This document shows, one piece after another, positions 18,271 through 25,807 of a stretch of 64,000 nucleotides of DNA. This DNA is from Chryseobacterium sp. T16E-39 (GTDB taxonomy: Bacteria > Bacteroidota > Bacteroidia > Flavobacteriales > Weeksellaceae): contig NZ_CP022282.1 of assembly GCF_002216065.1 (NCBI RefSeq), forward strand, positions 1,736,001 to 1,800,000, given 5' to 3'. Both the position numbers and the translations under genes were made by a program. The notes beneath the pieces are model-generated. The model ran no database searches and was not told the DNA's origin. It worked only from the letters and a program-made list of their open reading frames with translations. Numbering within the stretch: the first letter of the stretch is position 1; each line of letters opens with the position of its first letter.

Positions 18271-18969
18271 ATGAACAATACATTTTCTGATAACAATCAA
18301 ATTGGTCTGGTTTCAACTTTTCCTGAACTCGTTAACACCAACTTTCAGGGAGCGATGAATGCTATTTGCTGGCACAGAGATTGGGATGGAGATTTTAAAG
18401 AAATTGTTTCTAAACTTCAATTGAAGGATAATGTTACGGAAGTTTTCACCGAAGACCTTTTAGCACTACCATTATCAGAAAAAGGAATCAGGGCAAGAGA
18501 AATTATTCTAAATGACTTACAACTGCTAACAGATTTTGGTGCGCAGCCATCTCTCAATTTACTTAAAAGCTACGAACGAGATGAGGAGCTGGATTTCATT
18601 TCAACCGACGTATATTCTTACCATGTAGATCGTTCGCCTGTCAGTACTGATACTTTTTTGTGTACCTATCATGGTACCGCCAGTGAATTTTTACCTAATG
18701 ATCAGGTCGAACAAAAAACTCTGATTCCAGAAATCCGGGAAAAGCTTAAGGAATTACATGATGGTCCGGAAGCAGAATTTGAAGCTTTTCTGAAAGAATA
18801 TTTTTTCGATCTGCATTATCAACCTAAGCCTAATGCAGAGCCTATCAGTATGGGATCAGGGCATCTTTGGCGTCTTGCAGTGGATCATCCTTCACAGAAG
18901 GTCCTGCCTTGTGTTCATAGAGCTCCGGTTGAAAACGATGGTGAGTACCGACTGCTTTTGATCTGTTAA
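18271..18969 (+). CDS. DUF1826-like protein
   Basis: A 232-residue cytosolic protein with no signal peptide. The pattern YHVDRSP, then LCTYHGTASEFLPNDQV, and finally HRAPVEND with RLLLIC at the C-terminus resembles the DUF1826 family. Members in other bacteria are often linked to zinc-responsive loci; I see no zinc-related partner here. The paired His and Arg residues could bind a metal or ligand. The gene has its own promoter and is followed by a cupin gene 102 bp later in the same direction. The function is unknown. Confidence 0.6.
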   Translation: MNNTFSDNNQIGLVSTFPELVNTNFQGAMNAICWHRDWDGDFKEIVSKLQLKDNVTEVFTEDLLALPLSEKGIRAREIILNDLQLLTDFGAQPSLNLLKSYERDEELDFISTDVYSYHVDRSPVSTDTFLCTYHGTASEFLPNDQVEQKTLIPEIREKLKELHDGPEAEFEAFLKEYFFDLHYQPKPNAEPISMGSGHLWRLAVDHPSQKVLPCVHRAPVENDGEYRLLLIC

Positions 18970-19031
18970 ATTATATAATCTGTTCAAAAACCAATATATA
19001 ACGAGACCCCTATTTTTCTTGCATTGCTTTA

Positions 19032-19039
19032 TAATTTTG
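19032..19039 (+). promoter_or_regulatory. -7 promoter element of the cupin gene
   Basis: TAATTTTG fits TAnnTTTG and lies 32 bases before the start codon. No convincing -33 box sits at the standard distance. Confidence 0.45.
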
Positions 19040-19071
19040 GGTACATTACTATACATTAATATTTAATACAC

Positions 19072-19542
19072 ATGGCTGATACAGTTATACTGTCCGAAGG
19101 AGCAGAATTTGACCACGTTATACAGGAGGTTTCAAAATACATCCATCTTTATGTAATGGCATTTGAAAAAGACGAGCGAACTATTACCCGAGTAGATAAA
19201 CGTGAAAACATGTACGGTGGAAAAGGAACGGTCTATATGATACAAATGTTCGATCACCAGGAATTAGCCAATAACCGTCTGGCTGCCTATATGGTTTTAT
19301 TAAACAAAGGGGACGAGTCTGGTTTTCATACACACAATCAAAGAAATGAAGAGGAACTATATGTCGTTGTCCATGGAACCGGAGAGTATCGGGAAAGAAC
19401 CGGAACCCAGGGAGCAGAGCGAAAAAAGATTCTTCAAAAAGGAGACATTACAGCCATCAGTTCCATAGGCTATCATTCTATAGAAAATATAGGAGACGAA
19501 CCTTTAATCATGTTTGTCATTACCACAAATAACCCCTCATAA
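19072..19542 (+). CDS. Cupin-domain protein
   Basis: A 156-residue single-domain cupin. The metal-binding motif 1 reads HTHNQRNEEELYVVVHGTGEY (His-X-His, then Glu), and motif 2 ends with the third histidine in GYHSIENIGD. A complete 3-His/1-Glu set suggests a metal-dependent enzyme or sensor, but cupins are too varied to name the reaction. The long N-terminal segment with KYIHLYVMAFEKDERTITRVDKREN is unusual and may aid dimer formation. It has its own promoter. Confidence 0.8.
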   Translation: MADTVILSEGAEFDHVIQEVSKYIHLYVMAFEKDERTITRVDKRENMYGGKGTVYMIQMFDHQELANNRLAAYMVLLNKGDESGFHTHNQRNEEELYVVVHGTGEYRERTGTQGAERKKILQKGDITAISSIGYHSIENIGDEPLIMFVITTNNPS

Positions 19543-19679
19543 ATCAACATAAAGTAAATCATACAGCTGCTTTCAACACAGGTCTGTTATATTTAATGCA
19601 CAGTCTAAGATAGATAGTTTCAATTTTGATTTGGTAAAATTTATAATTAGATTTATCCTCTAATATAGAAGTTATCATT

Positions 19680-20096
19680 ATGAAGTATTCAAAAGAATAT
19701 GTAGCTAAAGATGAGCACATTGATGTACAAGAAATTATGGATGGCTTGTACTATCCATTTTACATGGAATATTGCAGACATGAATATATTGATGAAATTT
19801 TAGGCTTTAATCTTGAAAATGAAGCAAAGAATGGAGTGAATATGGTTTTGTCGGAATACTCTATCAGTTTTCTCCGATCCTTAAAAAAGGGAGATACTTT
19901 TACGGTAACCTGTGAATTATTCCGTGATAAAAATGGAGCTCCTAAACTGCACTTCAAGCAATCAATTATTTTGAATGGCAAGATCACGACAAAAGCTGTT
20001 TTTACAGGCACCTGTGTTCCAGCGAAAGGGGGCAGACCATTCCTTCCTGAATCCCTGAAAGCAACCATTGAAAATGCACCGGTTTTAGAAGACTAA
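19680..20096 (+). CDS. Hotdog-fold acyl-CoA thioesterase (4HBT-like)
   Basis: A 138-residue hotdog-fold protein. It has the core helix context MDGLYYPFYMEYCRHEYIDEI and the following strands SISFLRSLKKGDTFTVTCELF, as in 4-hydroxybenzoyl-CoA thioesterase relatives. An asparagine-containing segment NGVNMVLSEY stands where the second strand begins. It probably hydrolyses an acyl-CoA, but the substrate is unknown. It stands alone, 137 bp after the cupin gene, and is followed by a strong bidirectional terminator shared with a convergent regulator gene. Confidence 0.78.
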   Translation: MKYSKEYVAKDEHIDVQEIMDGLYYPFYMEYCRHEYIDEILGFNLENEAKNGVNMVLSEYSISFLRSLKKGDTFTVTCELFRDKNGAPKLHFKQSIILNGKITTKAVFTGTCVPAKGGRPFLPESLKATIENAPVLED

Positions 20097-20161
20097 ACAA
20101 TCAGAAAATGCAATAACCTGAATTAAAATTCTGAATGATTGCATTACAATATTTAATACAA

Positions 20162-20192
20162 AAAAGCGGGTTTTAGACCCGCTTTTAATTTT
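20162..20192. terminator. Bidirectional terminator
   Basis: GCGGGT and ACCCGC form a perfect six-base stem with a five-base loop (20166-20182). It has five A before and TTTTAATTTTT after. It ends the thioesterase gene and, on the other strand, the HxlR gene. Confidence 0.85.
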
Positions 20193-20215
20193 TGTAATTA
20201 TTTTTCTGTCTTAAA

Positions 20216-20560
20216 TCATTTTGCCTTGATTCTCCTTCTGTGTTTCAATCCAAAATCGAGCAAAGCCTCAATGACAGGTATTGTTTCTTTCGCATATTCG
20301 GTAATTGTATAAGAAACCGTAATGGGCTTTGTATTATTGACCTTTCTCGTAATGAGCAGGTTTTGTTCAAGATCATACAACATCTTTGACAGTACTTTTG
20401 GTGAAATACCTGATACCGTTTCCTGTAAATCTTTAAACCTCATCGTACCAAAATATAGGTTACGTAGAATACAAATTTTCCATTTACCTCCTAATAAATC
20501 GAGTGTATCTCTTAATGCTAAAGTGCGTTCTTTTAAATTTTCTTTATCACTGCAATTCAT
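20216..20560 (-). CDS. HxlR-family transcriptional regulator
   Basis: A 114-residue winged-helix regulator of the HxlR family. The hallmark LGGKWKICILRNL stands near residue 24, followed by RFKDLQETVSGISPKVLSKMLYDLE as the recognition helix region. Cys3 stands before the DNA-binding domain, where redox- or aldehyde-sensing members such as YodB and HypR carry their sensor cysteine. It is divergent from a RibD-like reductase gene with a palindrome in the 97 bp gap, so it probably controls that gene and itself. Confidence 0.88.
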   Translation of the reverse strand: MNCSDKENLKERTLALRDTLDLLGGKWKICILRNLYFGTMRFKDLQETVSGISPKVLSKMLYDLEQNLLITRKVNNTKPITVSYTITEYAKETIPVIEALLDFGLKHRRRIKAK

Positions 20561-20605
20561 AATCTCATATAAAACTTACTTTCCTAAAGGTAATCAATAA
20601 TAAAC

Positions 20606-20618
20606 ATACCGTCGGTAT
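20606..20618. promoter_or_regulatory. Palindrome between hxlR-like and reductase genes
   Basis: ATACCG-T-CGGTAT is a perfect 13-base inverted repeat in the divergent gap. It lies just upstream of TAATTTTA, a near match to the -7 box of the reductase gene. It is a good candidate operator for the neighbouring HxlR regulator; the link is inferred. Confidence 0.5.
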
Positions 20619-20657
20619 ATCTTAATTTTACGTCCATAATCAAAACATTCTAATCCA

Positions 20658-21164
20658 ATGAAAGTAACCATAATAGCCAACATTTCAGTTAATGGACGAA
20701 TATTATCATCCGATAATCCACACCATCAGCTGCCAAAAGAAGCAATGGAGTTCTACATTAAACTGGCAAACAAAATAGGAAGTCTCATTATTGGGGTTAA
20801 AACTTTTGAAAACTTCCAAAAATTCCCCGATGAAGTAAAAGAGCATTTTAAAAGCATAAACATTATAATACTATCCGATAAACCCTATTCAGCAGAAGGT
20901 TATCAGACATTTGAGAGCCCTGAAGCCATTCTTGACTATGCCATATCTGAAGGCTTACAGGAAATTGCTATTGGAGGTGGAATAAATACCTTTAACGCTT
21001 TTATAGACAAAGATCTGGTCACAAACCTCCACTTCAATATGAGCCCTTTGATCACAGGAGATGGAGGGTTTTTAGGAAACAACAAAGAGCTTGATACAAA
21101 ATTTGAGATCGCAGAACATACAATTAATGAAGGTTTTCTCCAACTTCATTTGACAAGGAAATAG
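20658..21164 (+). CDS. Dihydrofolate-reductase-like (RibD C-terminal) reductase
   Basis: A 168-residue protein of the RibD C-terminal/dihydrofolate-reductase fold. It begins MKVTIIANISVNGRI, has IGVKTFENF as the first cofactor loop, and EIAIGGGINTFNAFI as the glycine-rich NADPH site. It probably reduces a small substrate with NADPH. Such genes are often found next to HxlR regulators and may serve in stress or xenobiotic response. It is divergent from the HxlR gene and ends before a bidirectional terminator. Confidence 0.8.
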   Translation: MKVTIIANISVNGRILSSDNPHHQLPKEAMEFYIKLANKIGSLIIGVKTFENFQKFPDEVKEHFKSINIIILSDKPYSAEGYQTFESPEAILDYAISEGLQEIAIGGGINTFNAFIDKDLVTNLHFNMSPLITGDGGFLGNNKELDTKFEIAEHTINEGFLQLHLTRK

Positions 21165-21235
21165 TGTATCGCCAAATAAACAATTAAAAATATAATCAGG
21201 ATATCCCTAAAAATGTTTGCTCTTTTTTTTAAACT

Positions 21236-21268
21236 AAAGACTGGCCAATGACCAGTCTTTTTTTTCAT
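21236..21268. terminator. Bidirectional terminator
   Basis: AAAGACTGG and CCAGTCTTT form a perfect nine-base stem with a seven-base loop, followed by a T run. It separates the reductase gene from the convergent dehydrogenase gene. Confidence 0.85.
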
Positions 21269-21286
21269 TTTCTTCAACTCATTTTA

Positions 21287-22204
21287 TTACGGACGGATAC
21301 GAATAATCGTTTTACCTGTGAGATGCATGTTGGGAGCGAAGGTTGCCACGGCATCTTCAAGTGGTGCAACTTTACCAATATTTGTTTTAAGGTATCCATC
21401 CCGAACACGCTGAGCCAGTTGAGTTAATTGATCACGATTGGCTTCGACAATGAAATCTATTGTACGTCCCCCCACAGGCCTTGCATCAATCGGGCCTGCA
21501 ATAGTGACCAATGTTCCTCCTTCCCGAATCACTCCTGCAGATCGCGTCGCGATTTCCCCACCCAGAACATCGAAAACAAGATCAACATGGCCAACATCCT
21601 CTAATCTGCTATTATCGAGATCAATATATTCATGCACTCCAAAGTCGTGAGCCGTTTGACGACCGCTTGCTCTCCCCGTACCAATGACATATGCACCAAC
21701 TTCACGAGCCAACTGAACTGCCATTGAACCCACGACACCTGCCGCTCCGTGAACAATTACTCTTTGTCCTGATTTTAGCTGCCCATGGTCGAATATCCCT
21801 TGCCAGGCAGTTAAGCCAGGCATCACCAGCGCTGCACCTGTCTCAAAATCAACATCACCCGGCAAAGGAGCCAGATTCCTGGCCTCAATGGTTATATATT
21901 CTGCGAGTGAGCCATCGCGGTACCAGTCAGCAAGACCAAATACGCGCTGCCCCACTGATAATCCAGTTGTACCGTAGCCCATCTCAGTAACGATACCTGA
22001 AAATTCATGTCCCGGGATAGAGGGTGTCCGGCTTACATCATGACGATCAGTCCAGGTCGATGGCCACTCAAGCTCATTGAAAGTGAATCCTGAAGCATGA
22101 ACCTGAACGACCACTTCATTCATCGAAGCGATCGGTTCAGGGCTTTCCGTTAGTTTCATGCCGGCTGTTCCTTCAGCCTCATTTGTTACGATAATTGCTT
22201 TCAT
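21287..22204 (-). CDS. Medium-chain dehydrogenase, NADPH:quinone-reductase type
   Basis: A 305-residue zinc-free medium-chain dehydrogenase. It has the N-terminal GroES-like domain with PGHEFSGIVTEMG, then LVMPGLTAWQGIF, and the Rossmann segment VIVHGAAGVVGSMAVQLA near residue 145. It probably reduces quinones or enones with NADPH. Its codons are visibly more GC-rich than most genes of this window, a trait shared by the two genes downstream of it in this cassette on the same strand. It is the third gene of the run nitroreductase, AhpD-like, dehydrogenase, though a 114 bp gap precedes it, so it may have an extra promoter. Confidence 0.85.
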   Translation of the reverse strand: MKAIIVTNEAEGTAGMKLTESPEPIASMNEVVVQVHASGFTFNELEWPSTWTDRHDVSRTPSIPGHEFSGIVTEMGYGTTGLSVGQRVFGLADWYRDGSLAEYITIEARNLAPLPGDVDFETGAALVMPGLTAWQGIFDHGQLKSGQRVIVHGAAGVVGSMAVQLAREVGAYVIGTGRASGRQTAHDFGVHEYIDLDNSRLEDVGHVDLVFDVLGGEIATRSAGVIREGGTLVTIAGPIDARPVGGRTIDFIVEANRDQLTQLAQRVRDGYLKTNIGKVAPLEDAVATFAPNMHLTGKTIIRIRP

Positions 22205-22318
22205 AATTTATCTACGTTTTTATTAATAAAGTTACACATAGTAATCTTGTATGTGGTGTGATTGTAATAGGTAAAGGTTAAAATAAATTTAGCTTTCCTC
22301 TACCTTTTAATCTTCTTC

Positions 22319-22864
22319 TCAAATCATCCCTGCAGGCACGACTTGCGGGAAATCTTTGTCAGGATTAGATACATTATTGATAAAATTGGTCAAAGAATAC
22401 ATCGTCACCAGGCCAATTATCTCCAGTACATGAGCATCTGTATATCCGGCATCTTTTACCGCATTAAAATCAGAATCACTGATATTACCTCGAGTCTCTA
22501 TCACTTTACGTGCAAATTGAACAGCTGCATCGCGCTTTGGATCCGTGGCATGTCCCTTTCGGGCAAGGATGATTTCCTCCGGGGTAAGTTTTGCCATATG
22601 CTCTGCCGTATAACTGTGAACGGTGAGACAGTAGTTACAACCATTGACTTCAGAAACTGTGAGTCCAATACTGTCACGTGTTTTTACATCAAGCGCTTTG
22701 CTCATGCTTCCTAAGAATGTGGCCCAGGTGTTAAATGCAATGGGACTTGCGGCAAATGTTGCCATCATATTTGGAGTAAAACCCAGACTATTTGTAAACG
22801 CATCAAGGGTTGGTTTTGAATCAGCCGGTACATGTTCCGGCTTTAATGCTTCAATTCTAGGCAT
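22319..22864 (-). CDS. Carboxymuconolactone-decarboxylase-family (AhpD-like) protein
   Basis: A 181-residue AhpD-like protein. It carries EVNGCNYCLTVHSYTAEHMA near residue 72, with the redox CxxC and the downstream His of alkylhydroperoxidase-type members. It probably reduces peroxides or acts as a thiol partner; true carboxymuconolactone decarboxylases usually lack the cysteine pair. It lies 30 bp downstream of the nitroreductase gene and is surely co-transcribed with it. The base composition is richer in G and C than the surroundings. Confidence 0.85.
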   Translation of the reverse strand: MPRIEALKPEHVPADSKPTLDAFTNSLGFTPNMMATFAASPIAFNTWATFLGSMSKALDVKTRDSIGLTVSEVNGCNYCLTVHSYTAEHMAKLTPEEIILARKGHATDPKRDAAVQFARKVIETRGNISDSDFNAVKDAGYTDAHVLEIIGLVTMYSLTNFINNVSNPDKDFPQVVPAGMI

Positions 22865-22894
22865 AATAAATTCTTTACTGTTTCTATTTAATAA

Positions 22895-23512
22895 TTACAC
22901 TAAATCAAGTACTTCTTCAAGCGGGCGACGTGGCTTCTGTATCCAGTTACCAGGACGTTGCGGGCCCACAGATAACAACATAGCCGGCACTTCATCTTCT
23001 GCCAGTCCAAACTCTTTAGCTACCGCATCAAAATCAAACCCGATCATTGGTGTTGAACCCATATTCAGAGATCGGGCTGCATAGATTATGGCAGCAGCAC
23101 CGAAGGTAGCAGTCCGTATTGCTTCATCCCTTCTGCGCTGAGGGTAAGCCATATATAAATCACGTGCAGGAATTTCCCATTCCGGAACCATACTTTCAGG
23201 CATAACACCCGCTTTTACCAATGGCTCAAGACGACTGGGTATCACACTGGTATCAACCAATTGGCCGATCACAATGAAAGTCACAGCTGCATCTGTGATG
23301 GCGGGCTGATTCCAGGCAATCGGACGTAACCTTGCTTTGGCCTCAGGGGTACGTACTGCGATAAACCGCCAGTTTTGTAAGTGAAAAGATGTAGGTGCAG
23401 TAGTACCAATTTGTACCAACTCACGGATTTGATCGTCGCTCAATACAGCGGTAGTATCATAATACTTAGCTGCGCTGCGACTTAAAATGGTTTCGATGAC
23501 CGGATTTGTCAT
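22895..23512 (-). CDS. Nitroreductase-family flavoenzyme
   Basis: A 205-residue FMN-dependent nitroreductase-like enzyme. ETILSRSAAKYYD at the N-terminus and TTAPTSFHLQNWRFIAV place the FMN-binding Arg and Ser/Asn positions; AIIYAARSLNMGSTPMIGFD gives the second flavin loop. I chose the ATG at 23512, since the longer version would start at a TTG. It is the first gene of a leftward operon with the AhpD-like gene. It is divergent from a MocR-type regulator and carries the regulator's probable direct-repeat site upstream. In a 60-base sample of this gene (23281-23340) I counted 33 G or C. Confidence 0.87.
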   Translation of the reverse strand: MTNPVIETILSRSAAKYYDTTAVLSDDQIRELVQIGTTAPTSFHLQNWRFIAVRTPEAKARLRPIAWNQPAITDAAVTFIVIGQLVDTSVIPSRLEPLVKAGVMPESMVPEWEIPARDLYMAYPQRRRDEAIRTATFGAAAIIYAARSLNMGSTPMIGFDFDAVAKEFGLAEDEVPAMLLSVGPQRPGNWIQKPRRPLEEVLDLV

Positions 23513-23556
23513 AATTTTCAATGTTAGGATTATAGAATGGATTTTTAATTTTCAGG

Positions 23557-23564
23557 TAAAATTA
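23557..23564 (-). promoter_or_regulatory. -7 element of the nitroreductase operon
   Basis: TAATTTTA on the minus strand is a one-base variant of TAnnTTTG. Its first base lies 29 bp from the nearer MocR half-site, exactly the distance seen at the DoxX promoter. Confidence 0.45.
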
Positions 23565-23587
23565 TATCATAATTTGGCTACCTTTAT

Positions 23588-23616
23588 GGGCCAAATTTAA
23601 AATAGACAAGGGTCCA
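23588..23616 (-). promoter_or_regulatory. MocR-type direct-repeat operator in the divergent promoter
   Basis: On the minus strand TGGACCC (23616-23610) and TGGCCC (23593-23588) are direct repeats 23 bp apart, about two helical turns. The same arrangement occurs before the DoxX gene. A second symmetry overlaps it: AATTTGGC at 23571-23578 and GCCAAATT at 23590-23597. The regulator's own -7-like box (TACCTTTA, 23579-23586) sits against the operator, which fits autorepression. Confidence 0.6.
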
Positions 23617-23619
23617 GTT

Positions 23620-25155
23620 ATGATAGAAAAGCTTCTTGAAATTACATTTAACAAGGAAGGTCAGCACAGACCTTTATATCAGCAATTGGAGTCTTCAATT
23701 ATCCAATTGATATGCCAGGGAATATTAAAACCCGGGCAGATGCTTCCCTCTTCACGTGCACTTTCTGAGAGTCTTCATCTCAACCGTAAAACTGTTGTAG
23801 CAACTTACGACGAATTGAATGCACAGGGATGGGTAGAAACCAAAGACAGAAGTGGTGTTTATGTTTCAAGCCAACTGCCTGAAACATCAGCACGCATGGC
23901 CGATATAAATAGTAAGAAGTTAAAACGTAATCCACAGCCGGGTTATCCTCTTATCACAAAAGAGCCTTTTAATTATACAACGGTTGATGATCAAAATAGT
24001 AACATTATTACCCCCGGAACACGGATGCCATTATATAAATTTGATGACGGTTTTCCAGATCCCAGAATTGCACCCATTGATCAGTTGGTCAGAGAATACA
24101 GAAGGCTTGGAAAAGGACGCCTGGCCAATCAATTCCTCATGTATGGCTCAGAATATGGTTCACTCAGACTAAGAGTTGAACTTGCTAAGTTTTTAAACCG
24201 CACCAGAGGAATGCAAGTCACAGAAAATGAAATACTGATAACCAAGGGAACCCAGATGGGCATTTATTTAACAACCCAGCTGCTGATTCGTCCCGGTGAC
24301 ACTGTATTTGTTCCGGAACCGGGATATTTCGACGCCAATCAAATCTTTAAGCTGGCAGGGGCAAATCTTGTATTTATTCCTGTGGATAAAGACGGAATGG
24401 ACGTGGACAGGATTGAACAGTTGTGTCAACAAAAAACACCCAAAATGATCTATATCATTCCCCACCACCACCGCCCTACCACGGTCACACTGAGTGCGGA
24501 ACGGCGTATGAGGCTCATAAACCTGGCCAGCAGGTACGGATTTGCATTACTGGAAGATGATTATGATTTTGATTATCATTTTACAAGCAATCCGCTTCTG
24601 CCTTTGGCCAGTGTAGATACAGGTGGTCACATTATTTATGTAGGCTCCTTTTGTAAAAGTATTGCTCCAGGTATCCGTATTGGTTTTATGATTGCTCCTG
24701 AAACAGTAATTAACGAAGCGGCTGCAGTCCGACGATTAATTGACCGGCAAGGAGAGCAGTTACTTGAAGAAGCAATGGCTGAACTTTTAATCGCAGGAGA
24801 TATTTCCCGGCACATCAAAAAATCATACAAAATTTATCAGGGTCGACTGGAAAATACCTGCCAGCTGCTTTCAGAACATTTAGAAGAATATATAAAGTTT
24901 GACCGTCCAAACGGAGGGCTAGCCATCTGGGCAAGCTACAGGCAAGGTATAAGTGCCAGCGAGGTAGCTAAGAATGCGGATAAATTAGGATTGAAAATCA
25001 GTGATGGCAGCAATTACTTTTTTGAACCCAATACATCTACATCCAATAACTTTATCCGTATGGGCTATTGCTCTGTGGATGAAACAGAAATGGCTCATGC
25101 TATTCAAATATGGAAACAGGCTCTTATATTGTCTACCACGAAACGTAATCCGTAA
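23620..25155 (+). CDS. MocR/PdxR-type regulator (GntR HTH + aminotransferase domain)
   Basis: A 511-residue MocR-family regulator. The N-terminal GntR winged helix (about 10-80) has PLYQQLESSIIQLI and LPSSRALSESLHLNRKTV. The rest is a class I aminotransferase-like domain with ITKGTQMGIYL, FVPEPGYFD, EDDYDFDYHF, and GSFCKSIAPGIRIGF with the PLP lysine in FCKS. Such proteins sense PLP or an amino-acid-derived ligand and bind two spaced direct repeats. Such repeats are visible in its own promoter and before the DoxX gene. It probably controls the divergent nitroreductase operon and DoxX. Confidence 0.9.
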   Translation: MIEKLLEITFNKEGQHRPLYQQLESSIIQLICQGILKPGQMLPSSRALSESLHLNRKTVVATYDELNAQGWVETKDRSGVYVSSQLPETSARMADINSKKLKRNPQPGYPLITKEPFNYTTVDDQNSNIITPGTRMPLYKFDDGFPDPRIAPIDQLVREYRRLGKGRLANQFLMYGSEYGSLRLRVELAKFLNRTRGMQVTENEILITKGTQMGIYLTTQLLIRPGDTVFVPEPGYFDANQIFKLAGANLVFIPVDKDGMDVDRIEQLCQQKTPKMIYIIPHHHRPTTVTLSAERRMRLINLASRYGFALLEDDYDFDYHFTSNPLLPLASVDTGGHIIYVGSFCKSIAPGIRIGFMIAPETVINEAAAVRRLIDRQGEQLLEEAMAELLIAGDISRHIKKSYKIYQGRLENTCQLLSEHLEEYIKFDRPNGGLAIWASYRQGISASEVAKNADKLGLKISDGSNYFFEPNTSTSNNFIRMGYCSVDETEMAHAIQIWKQALILSTTKRNP

Positions 25156-25220
25156 AACAATAAGGGACACAGTATTGAGTGAGCCTTACCAAGAGTATAT
25201 ATCACAAGTTTATTTTAATT

Positions 25221-25250
25221 TGGCCCCCAGGCTATATTACAATTGGTCCC
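25221..25250 (+). promoter_or_regulatory. MocR-type direct-repeat operator before doxX-like gene
   Basis: TGGCCCC at 25221 and TGGTCCC at 25244, both followed by C-A-G, are direct repeats whose first bases are 23 bp apart. They repeat the pattern in the MocR/nitroreductase gap. The second half-site begins 29 bp before the -7 box at 25273, a position that suits activation. Confidence 0.6.
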
Positions 25251-25272
25251 CAGAACTTATTAACGGCCGTTT

Positions 25273-25280
25273 TATATTTG
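25273..25280 (+). promoter_or_regulatory. -7 promoter element of the DoxX gene
   Basis: TATATTTG is a perfect TAnnTTTG box, 28 bases before the start codon. No -33 TTTG is seen at the normal distance, which fits a promoter that depends on an activator. Confidence 0.6.
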
Positions 25281-25300
25281 CTTTTTAAACATACAATAAA

Positions 25301-25744
25301 ATGAAAAATATTAGGGCAATAGGCCAGCTTTTGTTACGATTGGCTCTTGGCGTTGGTTTTTTAATTCCTGTCATGGACAGATTAGGATTACTTGGACCTC
25401 CCGGTTCCGGAGCAGCATGGGGTGACTGGAAACATTTCATAGATTACACCAATACACTCATTCCTTTTGCGAGCAGGTCAATAGCCAATATAATGGGCGG
25501 TTTTGCGACCCTTGGAGAATTTGTATTTGGGGTACTGCTTATTGTAGGCTTTAAGATTAAAGAAGCTTCATTAGGTGCCGGTATACTTACTCTTATTCTT
25601 GGTCTCTGCATGGCAATATTTGTAAGCATAAGCGCCCCATTCAGTTATCCTGTATTTGTTTTTACCGGCGGAGCATTAGTCCTTTCCGGTCTCGATCATT
25701 ATCCATGGAGTATCGATGAGTATATTAAAAAAAGGTCGTTGTAA
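25301..25744 (+). CDS. DoxX-family membrane protein
   Basis: A 147-residue inner-membrane protein with four hydrophobic segments (about 8-25, 60-80, 85-110 and 115-132). It has the DoxX-like opening IGQLLLRLALGVGFLIPVMDRL and the glycine-rich NIMGGFATLGEFVFGVLLIVG. DoxX-type proteins are linked with thiol/redox stress handling and with quinone-dependent enzymes, which fits the neighbouring nitroreductase and quinone-reductase genes. The biochemical role is not established. It has its own promoter with the MocR-type repeats. Confidence 0.82.
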   Translation: MKNIRAIGQLLLRLALGVGFLIPVMDRLGLLGPPGSGAAWGDWKHFIDYTNTLIPFASRSIANIMGGFATLGEFVFGVLLIVGFKIKEASLGAGILTLILGLCMAIFVSISAPFSYPVFVFTGGALVLSGLDHYPWSIDEYIKKRSL

Positions 25745-25750
25745 ACTGAT

Positions 25751-25778
25751 ATGTGGCAATACTTTGTTTTTGCCACAT
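25751..25778. terminator. Stem-loop between convergent doxX and PAP2 genes
   Basis: ATGTGGCAA and TTGCCACAT form a perfect nine-base stem with a ten-base loop. No long T run follows on either strand, so it may block RNA decay or act as a weak terminator for the DoxX gene. Confidence 0.5.
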
Positions 25779-25807
25779 TAATGAAAAAAAGGGTTTAATA
25801 ATAATTC

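Noticed and set aside
22644..23084. A 146-codon plus-strand frame across the AhpD-like and nitroreductase genes
   Set aside because: It spans two real genes and their gap on the other strand; it arises from the GC-rich codon pattern.
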